In this document: positions 46,440 to 57,797 of the stretch, one piece after another
Layout of the letters: every line of letters starts with the position of its first letter
How positions within the stretch are numbered: position 1 is the first letter of the stretch
NCBI GenBank assembly: GCA_032622095.1
Contig: CP136065.1
Location: 209,414,151-209,478,150, forward strand
Source of the DNA: Siphonodentalium dalli
Lineage: Eukaryota; Mollusca; Scaphopoda; Gadilida; Siphonodentaliidae
Length of the DNA stretch: 64,000 nt
Reading direction: 5' to 3'
The notes under the pieces: model-generated
Database searches by the model: none
What the model was told of the DNA's origin: nothing
What the model saw: the letters and a program-made list of their open reading frames with translations, nothing else
Position numbers and translations under genes: made by a program

Positions 46440-46810
46440 CCGTCCGGACCAGCCCGGACCAGCCCGGACCAGCCCGGACCCCCCATATGGACTATATGAG
46501 TGATTGTAAGGCCAATATAAGTGCAGGGGTGTCATGGAAACCCACTCAGGGTCGCTATTAACCCTCAAAATGCCGGCATCGGCGAAAATGTTCGCCGCGA
46601 AATGAAGCTAACAGCCCGGACCGCCCCTGCTGCGTCCAGGTGGGATTTTAGTATCCATACCTGTGCGGGGGTGTTAATGAAACCCAAATACGCACGGAGA
46701 GTGGTCAAGGTCAAACGGAAATGCCGTTTATTAACCCCTAAACTTCCCAGATTCAGCCAGAATTAAAAAATTGTGCCCCCAATAAACAAATTCACAGCCC
46801 GGACCCCCTT
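46440..46810. repeat. CCCGGACCAG minisatellite and two related ~150-bp units
   Basis: 'CCCGGACCAG' is iterated about four times at 46,442-46,482. The same 'CAGCCCGGACC' recurs at ~46,612 and ~46,795, each preceded by a unit starting 'GTGCAGGGGTGTCATGGAAA' or 'GTGCGGGGGTGTTAATGAAA'. It is locally GC-rich within AT-rich DNA. Confidence 0.7.
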
Positions 46811-46882
46811 AATATCCTCATACTTCTAATAACTCCTTACCTATGTGTTGTGGAACTACCCTCGACTACACTCACGAAGATA

Positions 46883-47221
46883 CCATAGGTCGCCTCGCAT
46901 ATATAAGAGAATGCATTGGCTTAACACATTAAAAATTATAAAATTGTTAAAGAATGTAAGAAAAAATGGTAAAAAGTGTTAAAAAAAGATTTATTTTAGG
47001 CCAATGTATTCTCTTATATATGCGAGGCGATCTATGGTCGACTCGCATATATAAGAGAATGCATTGGCACAGGGCATAACTGTAACCATCACAATGTGGT
47101 CAATGAGCCGGTTCCAATGATATCCATATTTGTATGGTTTTATTGAGACAGACCCAAGATAATTTAGGCTGTTGCAGCTTTATTTGGCCGTTTTTGGCCG
47201 GTTTGTTGGGTAAAGGGTTAA
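46883..47221 (-). mobile_element. M1 element, truncated copy
   Basis: Starts inside a hairpin at 'CCATAGGTCGCC', lacking the first terminus and one hairpin arm. The other hairpin, spacer, CCGGCC-type block and TTAA terminus are present. Confidence 0.9.
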
Positions 47222-48124
47222 ACGTTAAGTGCCTAAAAGGATAAACATGGCAACCGTTTAGGAAGTCACGTATTAAGCGCTAGCAACTGATGACGCTTTC
47301 GGTGTCATTTCAACCTTTCCAAAACATGGGAACTCTTTGTTAACGTTGAAAATTATCTATTTTGGCTATTCAACTTTACTTTGGTATGTACGTTCCAAAT
47401 CTTTTCCAAATTTCTGTAAACTGCTCCTGGATCATGCCTCACAAATCTTGTATCATGGTGGACGAGGAAATCTGTATCTGTACAAATTGGGCAACAGAAC
47501 CATAAACCACCCCCATATCTTTAATATGCTTTGCAGCTGCGTTCTTTTTCCATCATGATATGCACACACCCGCTTTATGCACATACCACATGAAAAATTA
47601 TATTTATAGCGACAGAATTATCAGTCATTTTACTATTCTATATCCTTTGTTGACTTATAGATAGCCGATGGGTACCCTCGGTTACCAGTCGATCCTTCAT
47701 ACTAGTATTTGCCTGCTAGTCCGTGGGGTCGATGTGGTGCTACCCACCCAGTTTGTAGTTATTTGGCCTTGACATCACCTTTGTCATAAAGCATAAACCA
47801 TAAAACATCTATGACTTAAACGTTTTGTTTCGTATACCCCTGAATGAATACATAGATAGAACGACACAAGTGTGTGAACATGTTAACGTTATTGCACGAG
47901 TTTGTGAACATGTTAACGTTATTGCACGAGTTTGTTGTGACGCGATGGTAAAACGAGAACCGTTAACATGTTCACCAAAACTGTGTTGTTCTATGTTTAT
48001 TGCACACTCTGAAGATTGTAGCTTGTAATATATACTAAAATTTAGGTTGATATTGTTTATTTAATTGAACAAACGTGTGCTTAGTGTAGGCTATGCCTAA
48101 TAATTTAGTGAAGTATTTGCCTGT
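47222..48124. other. No gene; 30-bp repeat with inverted partner
   Basis: A 30-bp unit, 'GTGAACATGTTAACGTTATT' plus 'GCACGAGTTT', occurs twice at about 47,873-47,932. An inverted 'GTTAACATGTTCAC' lies near 47,962. Otherwise nothing recognised. Confidence 0.55.
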
Positions 48125-48260
48125 TAACGTGATATTAAACACTCCAGTGGGCTGGACAAATAGAAATGGTAAATAATCTTCCTCAAAGTAGTAATATTTT
48201 ACAAATATTATATCCAAATTGGCAACACACAGCGTCATTCTTATATATTAATGAAAAGCA
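48125..48260 (+). repeat. Dispersed repeat, partner of 42.65-42.78 kb
   Basis: 'AAACACTCCAGTGGGCTGGA' ... 'CACACAGCGTCATTCTTATA' matches the earlier copy. Confidence 0.7.
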
Positions 48261-49055
48261 TTGACTCTCGATGGCGAAATTATTTTCATAAGTTTATCGC
48301 CGATAGTTGCGTCCCGAAACTAGAAGTAAATATTTACATTTGAGCGTAGTTCAGACGATGTTTTCTTTGGAGTGGTATGGTCGATTTGATTCAGATTTTC
48401 GGCTATTTTAGTAGAATGCTACATTCCCCCAGTTGACATGGTGCCTGCATACTAACTTACCAGTTTCACGCACCCGAACAAGTACATAATATGTCTTTAA
48501 AGTTGACGTCGCCAATGACGTTTTTGACGTAACCGGTTTATATTGTTCAAGAACAATACAAAAAATTTTATTGAACGTTTTGAAATCTTCAGTATTTTGC
48601 TGTATTTCGCAAAATAAGCCATTGTGTGTGCAATAAATATTGTTCCAGGACGCGATACCCCATCTTTATATTATCACTGAATCATGCCCTTATATACCAC
48701 GCAGTGTGGTCGTGGTCGTATCACGCCCATCGTATCACGACCATAAAACTACAAAAGCTTCTGTTTCCTGTATTGAAGATTTCAACATTAATCTAGAAAC
48801 GACACTACAACAAAGTAGAAATTTCATTTTGATTGCGCGGAGCAATTATGCTAATTCTTGCATGCGAAAAAAGCAATTTATATTTCAAGAACGCGAGTTC
48901 GTATTCCCAATAGAGATAGTCCAATTATCATGCAAATTGTCTCAATCTGTGAATTTTATTTCTCACTTGCTGAAATTATTGCAAATCTTGTACTAATACC
49001 AAGAGCAACGCGAATCGTGTGCAAATACTGCATCCTCAACCCAAAGCGCGTCCAA
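48261..49055. other. No recognisable gene
   Basis: The 118-codon frame at 48,640-48,996 has no recognised domain. 'GTATCACGCCCATCGTATCA' near 48,718 is a small local repeat. Confidence 0.4.
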
Positions 49056-49502
49056 TTAAACGGACATGGTTCATTCGAACCTCCAATTTTTTTCTACGTA
49101 ATTTGGAGCGACGGGTACGATATGTCGATAAATAAACGAACTATTGATATATCGGCTTCGCATGCTCTGAGAGACACTTGCCAGTCAAAGCCATTTTTCA
49201 GCCGTTTTCAACTTTTCGCCAGAAGTCAGACAAACGCTCTGTATTACTACCATATCAGGAATAGACTATACCACGGAACGCTCTTTTCTGTTCCATGTTG
49301 GGCAAATTGCGTTTTTTTTATTTGGGACCCAAACGCCGTATTCACAGTTGTATTTTTCATTACTTCAATGCGTCTTTTTGGGTTACATAATGCTCGTAGA
49401 AAGGTAGTTCAGATATTTATCGACCTATTTCGATACTGATAAAAAATCAAAAGCGAATAATATTATGTGTATTTTGGAGCGCAAACCGCCATGTGGCTTT
49501 AA
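49056..49502 (+). mobile_element. M5 TTAA MITE, copy 1
   Basis: 447 bp between TTAA at 49,056 and 49,499. The tips AACGGACATGG and CCATGTGGCTT pair imperfectly. The interior has 'AACGCTCTGTATTACTACC', 'ATATCAGGAA' and 'GGAACGCTCTTTTCTGTTCC', echoing M4. A reverse copy is at 59,685-60,122. The 193-codon frame crossing it (48,858-49,439) is not a gene. Confidence 0.85.
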
Positions 49503-49879
49503 TTAGACGTAACCAAGGTAAATCACATTTTCATAATCAAATCCATTAAGGTTTACAACCGGGCGGAGCTCGGGGAGTCAATAACTATCATTCTCTCCTG
49601 ATGTTATGTGATTCTTATATAAGCAGCTCAAAGTAAGTAAATTGACACTTTACACTATATCTCAAAAATCGTGAAGCCGATTGCCGATTCAATTTACATG
49701 TTTCGCCAATATCGTACGACTGATAAAATGAGACAATGTTAAGAACATTTATATGTTTGTTCATCATGTTCATTATTGTTCACAACCTGTCTTTAACTTG
49801 GCCTCTTGCCTTTCATTCTTATATATACTCTGCATGTCTTTCTTCTGTTCTTCTATATCTATATTTGCTAATGTCTGTC
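49503..49879. other. No recognisable feature
   Basis: Intergenic-type sequence up to a CTGTCTGTCTGT run that opens the array. Confidence 0.4.
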
Positions 49880-51290
49880 TGTCTGTGTTCTATAGAAATT
49901 CACAGGTGACCATCTATATGATACCAAAGGGGTCTACTACGCGTAACTTTTTACGAGAAAGATAATGGTGGGGGTTAGAATTTTCTAAAGTGACGCCGTT
50001 GTTGTCAGGGGCAGAAAAGAGGGAGGAGCAGAATTGTTTTTGTCGCCGATTGCCACGAAACTTACATATAATCATCCCCATCATAAGAAGAATCGAATGG
50101 TGTGGTTTAAATATGTCAAAAGTGGCGTCGTTCGAGTCAGGGATGCACGGTAGGGGAGATGGGCACCAAAATTGATAACACTAATTTTAGCGCCGATTTC
50201 CACCAAATTGATATATATTTTTCTTCATGATACAAGGAATCTAATTGTGTGACTTTAAGACGCCAAACTGGTGTCGTTTGGATGAGAGATTTGGGGCGGG
50301 CACTACATTTGATAAGAATGGGTTTAGTCGCCGATTGCCACCACACTTATGCAAAATCATCCCCAGAGTATGAAGAGTCTAATGGTGTGGCTAAGTGGCT
50401 AATTCGAGTCAGGGGTCCACTGAAAGGGAGAGGGGCACAAACATTGATACACAATATATTTAGCGCCAATATCCACCAAATATATACACGTTCTTATCCA
50501 TGATACAAGGAATCTAATCGTGTGATTTAAAGACGCCATTTTGGTGCTGTTTGGTGAGAGATGGTGAAGGGAGGGGTTATCACCAAATTTGATAAAAAAT
50601 TGTTTAGTCGCCGATTAGCACCAAACTTATAAATAATCATCTCCATGATATCATTAGTGTAATTGTGTGGTCTAAGGGTGTCACGGCATTCGAGTCAGTG
50701 GTGCATAGAGGTGAGAGGGACACAAAAATGATGACAATATGTTTAGTGCCGATTTCCACCAGATTGGTACATATTCTTCTCCGTGATACGAGTATAATCG
50801 TGTGGTTTAGATACACCAAATTGGTGTCCTTTGGTGAGAAATATGGGGATCTTAAATTTGATTCGAATTTGTTTACTTGCCACTTTTCACCAATTATATA
50901 TATTTGCATCTCTATAATGAGTCTAAGTGTGTGGTTTAATGGTGACAAAAGTGGCGCCGCTTGAGTCCGAAATAGGGACGGGAGGGTCACCAAAACTGCT
51001 AAAAAATATTTTGAGTACCAATTACCATCAAATCCATACACGTTCTTCTGAAATAAAACGATCAATCAAATCGTGCTGTCTGTCTTCCTGCCTGTATGTG
51101 TTCCATATATAACTCCACGGGGTACAATCGAGATGGCTCCAATGCGGTCTAAGAGGGGTAACTTTTTACGAGGAAGATAATGGTGCGGGTTACAATTTTC
51201 TAAAGTGATGCTATTGGTGTCAGGGGAAGAAAAAGGGGAAGGGCGGCAAAATTAAAAAAAATGGTGAAATATGGTGAATGGCTCATGTAT
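49880..51290. repeat. Degenerate tandem array, right copy
   Basis: Same array as 1-1,200. The CTGT run plus 'GTAACTTTTTACGAG' occurs at ~49,880-49,965 and again at ~51,078-51,175, giving a higher-order period of about 1.2 kb built from smaller units. 'GATACAAGGAATCTAATCG' and 'CGCCGATTTCCACCA' recur throughout. Confidence 0.8.
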
Positions 51291-51302
51291 ATATTATAAC
51301 AC

Positions 51303-51735
51303 AATTGAGTATGTTCCATTCACTAAGTTTCCACAAAGAAAGTTACAATTTGTCAAGAGATATTGAAATGTATCGAAGGCTTGTTCAAAAATAGTGGTCA
51401 CAGTGTGCATTCAAATATATTTTTTTCTGATATAAAAGAAAACGCAGTCAGTAGGACATGACTTTTCAGGATCCTCCAATACTGACATCTGACAAGGGTA
51501 TATCTGCCCGATACTGCGGATTTTTTTACAACAGACTCATCGACTAACATAAACAACTCAAAATCTCGCTCTGTGTCGGACACATGTGGCTGATATACAT
51601 CGCAGCAACATTTCTTTTAGACTGAATATATTTAACCAATATATAGCACCATGAACAGAGGAGCACCTGGACATTTCTTTATAAATTCTGTATCTTCATG
51701 GAGATATGATAGCTAGGTGTCCTCAAGATCTTAGT
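51303..51735. repeat. Array tail, right copy
   Basis: Direct counterpart of 1,385-1,806, ending 'CCTCAAGATCTTAG'. Confidence 0.8.
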
Positions 51736-53350
51736 CCAACCAATGCACTAGATTGATTGATACATCTCTATATGTAAAACCCAATTGTCATCTTTTATTT
51801 TTGCGAACTAATGTGTTTATGGTGTTGATGTATCATGTTATAACGTCTGAAGTATACGCAGTTGTAAATAAATAAATACTTCTTTATTGGTGGAACAGAT
51901 TAATTGCGATAAACAAAATGACAATCGACAAGGTGTGCCACTACTTATATTCCATGACTGTAAGAATCATGTTTTATGATGTTATTTGAATATACAATTT
52001 ATGAGAATATACGTAACACTTTTAGCAAGAGTATTCTCTATTCCAACAAATATCCACAGCATGCAGAGGGTTTCACATCACTCTAACCTGGGCAACGCCG
52101 GGTAACCCTGCTAGTACTCAATAAAAGCGGCGAATTTTCACTTGTTATTAGATCATATTTACCCGTATCAGTTCTAAAATCATGTTGTCATCATGTCAAA
52201 AGTAAATATATACTGTTTTAACCAAGTCATCTAACAGAGCATTCTGGCATTTGGACATATATACCCAACATGACCATCCTGTACACATGGATATGTTATC
52301 TACGCATTAACTCCGTTCTTTCGTATATTGTTTGGGGAGACGACTCTCTATATTTACTGGATGTTCATTCAATCACTCACTATATTCTTATTTATAGAAT
52401 CTAATATATGAGAGGCATTCTGACTACAACGCGTGGATACATAATCGAAAATAGTTTGTTTATTTTGGTTTAACCGTTTTAGCCGCTAGGAGTTATCACA
52501 ACAGGGAAATGGGCATCGGTCGCTCAGTCGGTACGGGATACAACTCAAAGGCTGTCTCGTCGTCCAACGCTGGCGATAATGGATCAAATCCAATTGTTTC
52601 ACCGCGGACTTTGTAACTCTAAATCGTTATCTTGTGGATTTGCCAGTTACTCGCCGATGGCCATTGGTTTGCCGCACATGGTCGACGAGTTTATCAGCCA
52701 TTGGAATCACTGCTAGATTATCAGTCAGTGTGCTGATTTTCTCCAACACTAAAACTGGCAATGTCGTGACATGGCCTTAGTTGCTGATAGCGACATTAAA
52801 CCCAAATTAGTCAATCAACGACAGAGAGAACTTGAATAAGGAATAAGTAATGCCACTGTGTGAATTATATTAAAATTCAGATACTGACCATTGTACAAAT
52901 ACATTTAAAACACACGAATATAAAACAGGTAACAGATTCTTGACAGTAACAAACTTAAATAGGAATTATTGTCCTTATGGTTGTTAGTCAAGATTATAGA
53001 TCATTTAAGTTGGTACTGTACACTAACTCCGGCCATTTTCATCCAGTAACTGGAGTCATAAATTAATTTTCATTATAATTGCCATGTTGTTTGCATCGTT
53101 CATAGAGCATATGAGTTTATTTTTGCACTAATCCACGGTTAATCTTCATTCATTTGTTGCATATCATATATTCAAATTAGATGGCCCATACATGGCCGGT
53201 TGAGACTTACCACTATGGCAGGTAAACAACACTCTTGGTTATGCTGTCCGCGATAGCTCATTGTTATGAAATCAAATAGTACTCAATAATTGTGTATAAT
53301 ACATGAATGAGTGATGAATAAAAAAACTCATAGTCCTTCAAGCGCGATCA
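51736..53350. other. No recognisable feature
   Basis: About 1.6 kb of AT-rich DNA without supported ORFs, RNA genes or clear repeats. Confidence 0.5.
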
Positions 53351-53403
53351 ATTGACAGACATTTCCAATATTTTACTGTCTTTGTTATGTAATTGGGTTT
53401 ATC

Positions 53404-53512
53404 GTTTTGAGAGAACTCAAGTTGGTTACGGTGATTTGATTCTATCATACATTGGTTACGGTGATTTTATTCTATTATATATTGGTTACGGTGATTTTAT
53501 TCTATTATATAT
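53404..53512 (+). repeat. 30-bp minisatellite, >3 units
   Basis: 'TTGGTTACGGTGATTT' followed by 'ATTCTAT.ATA.A' repeats at 30-bp spacing three times, then starts a fourth (TTGGTCACATGA). As 30 is divisible by 3, the plus strand reads a repeated 'GYGDFILLYI' decapeptide inside an 87-codon frame (53,352-53,615). No spacers, so not a CRISPR. Confidence 0.9.
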
Positions 53513-53811
53513 TGGTCACATGAATATATCGAGAGATGAACCTGATCCTTATATATTTGTTGCTTCGTCGACTCTATATATAAGCATAATCGTTTCACGA
53601 TTCACTTTGTTGTAGTTATAATTATTCTTGTCTGTTCGTTTATGGTCTTCTCTGGATCTGTTTTCACCTGCTGTATCCAATACGTCCAACTCCCAATTGC
53701 CTGCTGTTTCTGACTTTTCTGATGGCTGTTGTCCAATTTTATTAGATTCTGACTTAACAGATTCCCGAACTGTTGTAAAAGATGGGCATGTCGCGTGAGT
53801 TCAGGACGGAG

Positions 53812-53830
53812 TGTGTGTGTGTGTGTGTGT
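53812..53830. repeat. (GT)n microsatellite
   Basis: Short uninterrupted GT run. Confidence 0.9.
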
Positions 53831-53934
53831 ATTTATAACACGCCAATCAGCCCTCGCCCAATGGAAGTTATCTAGTGAGGTCCGGTGACCGACCTTTATT
53901 TACTGTAAATATCTTTAAGCAGCCTATTCTTCCA

Positions 53935-54260
53935 CAAATCCGCACATTATCTGCTTATGTTATATATAACTTGTTTTAGGTAAATAATCTGCTTACAAAC
54001 GCCCACTTTTTAGTCGATAATATGCTGAAAATGTGAGCGTTTTGGTCACAATATCGACTCATATTGAGGCTATTCTAATCAGATTATGTGCGGACAATGA
54101 CACAAATAAGCAAACTCACGACTGTTCAGGTGAACGCTCTTTAACATATGTTTCCAGTATGGCCCCCGCGATAAAACGAATAACGGATATGACTCCATTA
54201 TCTGATTATTTCAGAATCAAATAAGCACAATATGTACCTATTTCACTTTATAGGTGGATT
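53935..54260 (-). repeat. Family F copy
   Basis: 'CGCACATTATCTGCTTATG', 'GAGGCTATTCTAATCAGATT', 'GTGAACGCTCTTTAACATATG' (split) and 'TTCAGAATCAAATAAGCACA' follow the F order. Confidence 0.75.
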
Positions 54261-54437
54261 ATCTGCGTGTTTGCGCGACGATATGTTGCTTTAAATTGTC
54301 GCATGTTCTATCAAACGGTCTGTCGTGATTGCAATAGGACTATGCATTGTATTCTCGGCGCACACCTTGGTTGGCCAAGTATGCACTCCCGACCATTCAA
54401 ACAAATTATGTGCCCGCTGAGGTGATTGATTCAGGGT

Positions 54438-54837
54438 TTAACCATTTACCCAACAAACCGGCCAAAACCGGCCAAATAAAGCTTCAACAGCCTAAAATAT
54501 ATTCGATCTGTCTCAATAGAACCATACAAATATGGATATCATTGGAACCGTCTCCTTGACCACATTGTGATAGTTACAGTTATGCCCTGTGCCAATGCAT
54601 TCTCTTATATATGCGAGTCGACCATAGGTCGCCTCACATATATAAGAGAATACATTGGCCTAAAAAAACTCTTTTTTAAACACTTTTTACCATTTTTTCT
54701 TACATTCTTTAACAATTTTATAATTTTTAATGTGTTAAGCCAATGCATTCTCTTATATATGCGAGGCGACCTATGGTCGACTCGCATATATAAGAGAATG
54801 CATTGGCACAGGGCCGTTCTGTTGTGTAAAGGGTTAA
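54438..54837 (+). mobile_element. M1 double-hairpin TTAA MITE, copy 9
   Basis: 400 bp, TTAA flanked. Changes in both termini (CCATTTACCC; GTTGTGTAAAGGG), in one arm (CTCACATATA) and at its end (ATACATTGG). Confidence 0.92.
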
Positions 54838-55254
54838 CGTTGTTTTAGCCACTAGGCCATATCACGACTAAGAGCAGAATCAGGCAGCAAACAATATCGT
54901 AGCGAAGTAACTATAGATAAATCAGACAGTGAATTAGATTAAAACAATGCAATGAGCTATATACAAATAAAAGCACCAAAGAGGAATGTTTCCGCCTGGT
55001 GTCGGGAATATAAATTCAAGAACTGAATAGTGTGCAATCATACTGCAAAACGTATAAAAGTAGATAATAAATAGCAAACAAATAACACGAAATTATCAAG
55101 TCTGCACATCGAAATATGTACAGTAGCTTTTAAATTCAGATTTTGCATTGATAAGATATTTTTAATGTTTGATGAATCGCGCATGAACCGTTATCAACAC
55201 GCCAAGCTGACGATCGGTGGGTGAGACAGAATGTCATTCCTCACGCAACAGACA
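54838..55254. other. No recognisable feature
   Basis: AT-rich flank of the LINE remnant; could hold non-coding LINE sequence. Confidence 0.4.
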
Positions 55255-56840
55255 GCTTCGATCCACAAATACTGTTTTTGTCTTTAAGAGTTAATCGTTT
55301 CTCATCAACCATATTGTCAAATTTTAAAAGCTCAACGATGTGCCTCTCATTCTAAGAGTCGAAACGTTTGTGTGAATTTGATGATCTATGTTTTGAAGCA
55401 ACGTGCGATTTTTCTTTTGGAACAATAGGATCGACTTGGATAGATTGTTTTGGGGGAACGTCTCAATGGCAGAAGCTCTATCCATTACCTGCGCTACGGG
55501 TTCTGAAACAGGAATGATATCAGTCTCTTCAATTTGTGTTGCTACATGCAGTGATATACTTACAAGTTTGGTTTGACTCCGTGTTGATTGCTGTCATATA
55601 TAACACACTTTTTGGTAGACACGATTGCTGAGTATGTGACCTGTGGAATGGATGATCGAGGACCAACTATTTTTTTAGCATGACAGATGCTTCTCTGCAT
55701 TACGTTGTTGAATCTTGAATTCATAGTCCCAAATGGGGCATGATCGATCAATTGCAGCATGTGAACCTTGACAATTTGAGCATTTCTTCAGATTCGTACA
55801 ATCCTTATGATCGTGACCAGAAATAGAATATCGTGCACATATGGTTTCTTTACTTTTACAATGTTCATGGCAATGGCCATACTCATGACATTTAAACATC
55901 GCAATGGGTTTGGAACATATGTGTTTAAATTCATCTTCATATTACCCACATTCAATGCCGATGTATGTTCGAACCGATTGAAGGTCAGAAGATAACTATT
56001 CAAAGGAACGTTTGGTCCATCAACTGTTTTTTTGTTAAAGGTACGGTTGGCCTTGGCGGTGGGTATCCTGTGAACATATTTCCACTCGTCAAAAACCGCC
56101 ACAAACAGAAAGAACAACAAAATGTAGACAGACTTTGTCCGTATACAAATAAGAAATATCGCATAAACAGTATGTTATTGTCATATCTTTGACCATTGTT
56201 ATGTAAACAAAAGTATAAAAAGTAACTTTTCTGGTGTTTGTTTATATTATGATGGTAAACATAAAGAGCGTTCTTTGTTGGTGAATTCCTAATATGGAAC
56301 GAATAAAGAGTTTTTATGCCATTTGTGTGTGATTAGCCAGCAGCATTGTGCTGTCTTCTGTAACACAATCAGGCTCTTGCTTAGGTAAAATATTGTAAAT
56401 CTTTATGATAACATGCTGTTTACGCGATGGTCATGGTATATATGAACGAAACTGTATGCGTTTTAGTGTTGTTCTGTTTACGGTGATTGAAACAAATATG
56501 AATATTTTCGACAACTAAGGCCTCACGTGCCTTTAATCTACGGACTACAGTAACTCCCTGTGGCGCTAATTCAGCCAATACCTCTGACTCAGAAGATTCA
56601 GCTATATCGCGAGTTCCCAACGCAGCCCGGCTACTGTTCAATGTCGTGTGAGGAGTAAGCAACAATTGTGTTTGTGCGTCAGCTTGAATTTTTCTTGAAC
56701 ATTCGATGAGAAGAGAGCCACTTAGTGGTCCATTCCTGATCGGTTTGACAGATTTTAATTGTCCGGCTATGCTTTGTAGCGTTTTATCAACTACAAATAC
56801 AGAAGGTCTCTTGGCATTTGGATGAAAACCAATTATTGAG
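55255..56840 (-). pseudogene. LINE gag-like ORF1 with CCHC knuckles, interrupted
   Basis: On the minus strand, 'FHPNAKRPSVFVVDKTLQSI' and 'AGQLKSVKPIRNG' open an RNA-binding-type N-terminus (about 56,690-56,830). 'LLTPHTTLNSSRAALGTRDI' and 'ELAPQGVTVVRRL' follow to 56,537. An M4 MITE (56,035-56,536) breaks the frame. Coding resumes with 'NSYLLTFNRF' and 'NTYVPNPLRCLN'. Then come zinc-knuckle blocks: C-x2-YGHC-x3-C, CARYSISGHDHKDC (central Cys replaced by Ser) and CSNCQGSHAAIDRSC. 'VTYSAIVS' and a basic/acidic tail run to about 55,255. Gag-like ORF1 of this plan occurs in Jockey/I-type and related non-LTR elements and binds element RNA. At least two frameshifts besides the insertion; no RT follows downstream. 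Confidence 0.82.
56035..56536 (-). mobile_element. M4 TTAA MITE inserted in LINE ORF1
   Basis: TTAA at 56,035 and 56,533. The ends 'AGGTACGGTTGGCC' and 'CCTCACGTGCCT' are decayed versions of the M4 tips. 'GTCAAAAACCGCCAC' and 'ATAAAGAGCGTTC' match 24.2-25.3 kb in reverse. The gag-like reading continues on both sides, which fixes the insertion order. Confidence 0.8.
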
Positions 56841-57300
56841 CATAGACCTCAGCATCAGTGGAACTTGGCGGATGGTCAATCTTACGTTTTGGTTTATGAG
56901 TTACCCCGCATCGGACTACCCTTCGAAATATGGCCGGTCCAAAGACTGGTACATAGCTGAAGCGGTGAACCGCTTAGCCACAGCATATAGCAGTCGTCAG
57001 GTACCTCGCCACAGTGAGACAGACGTGAACAGTCAGGAAGACGAAATGCAAACAGACATGACAGGAAAGAAACAACAAACGAAAAAAGATATACACGTTG
57101 ATAATTAAAACAGAACATTTGTAATATCGAGTACGCCATACTAAAACTTCAGATCGGGAGGAGTATCCGGACGAGTTGCATGGACCTTTGCTTTGTCGTC
57201 AATTCCTGCAGTTACTGAACACTGGCATATTTAGTAGCTCCACCCCACCAATACAATGAACAAATTTTAATCAACGACAAACCGTTTTACTGCACAGGCA
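56841..57300 (-). other. Probable 5' leader of the gag-like LINE
   Basis: 'CAAAGACTGGTACATAGCTG', 'CGGTGAACCGCTTAGCC' and 'TAGCAGTC' recur in the same order at 60,467-60,530, upstream of the second ORF1 copy. They therefore belong to the retroelement. The 96-codon plus-strand frame here is incidental. Confidence 0.6.
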
Positions 57301-57667
57301 ACAACTAACAGACATTTAAAGTAAATAAAGGTCGATAACCGGACCCCATTGGATAACTTACATTGGTCGAAAGTGGTGCTTGTGATATTATAAATCCGCC
57401 TTCGAATGTATGGAGTAAATAATGCACACAAGAACAGAAGAGTTGTGAGCACTTTAATTAATCCGAGATTAACACAAAAGTCAATTGAAATATCATGATT
57501 CGGCACAAAGACTTATAAATATAGTCCATGTGAATCGATCACTGAAGCTGGAGATTATGGAGTATTTTTCACCGGACCAGGTTTGTAAGACTGACCACAT
57601 GTTTAATTGGTAAATGAAACTCATCACTGATTGTAAATTTCTCGGGCTGATTGGGTTTTATAAATAT
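57301..57667. other. No recognisable feature
   Basis: AT-rich, no supported features. Confidence 0.4.
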
Positions 57668-57772
57668 GTTATAAGCACGGTGTCCGATTTATAAGCAAAA
57701 TAAATACAACGCGCGCCCTCCGGGTGCTTGTGATCTTTATTTCGCTTATAAATCGGACGCCGTGCTTATGAC
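57668..57772. repeat. Foldback hairpin with ~39-bp arms
   Basis: 'ATAAGCACGGTGTCCGATTT' continues to 'GCAAAATAAAT'. The reverse complement ends 'AAATCGGACGCCGTGCTTAT'. The loop of about 27 nt is GC-rich (CAACGCGCGCCCTCCGGG). A (TA)n tract follows directly at 57,773-57,797. It may be a small TA-targeting foldback element. Confidence 0.85.
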
Positions 57773-57797
57773 GTATATATATATATATATATATATA

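Noticed and set aside
48858-49439. 193-codon plus-strand frame
   Set aside because: Most of it lies in the M5 MITE, whose reverse copy at 59.7-60.1 kb has small indels that would break the frame.
53404-53512. CRISPR-like direct repeats
   Set aside because: Units are contiguous without unique spacers, and the genome is clearly eukaryotic.
54567-54848. Recurrent peptide phrases ('CANAFSYICESTIGRLAYIRE') in several frames
   Set aside because: They are translations of the M1/M2 hairpin and appear on both strands because the hairpin is palindromic.
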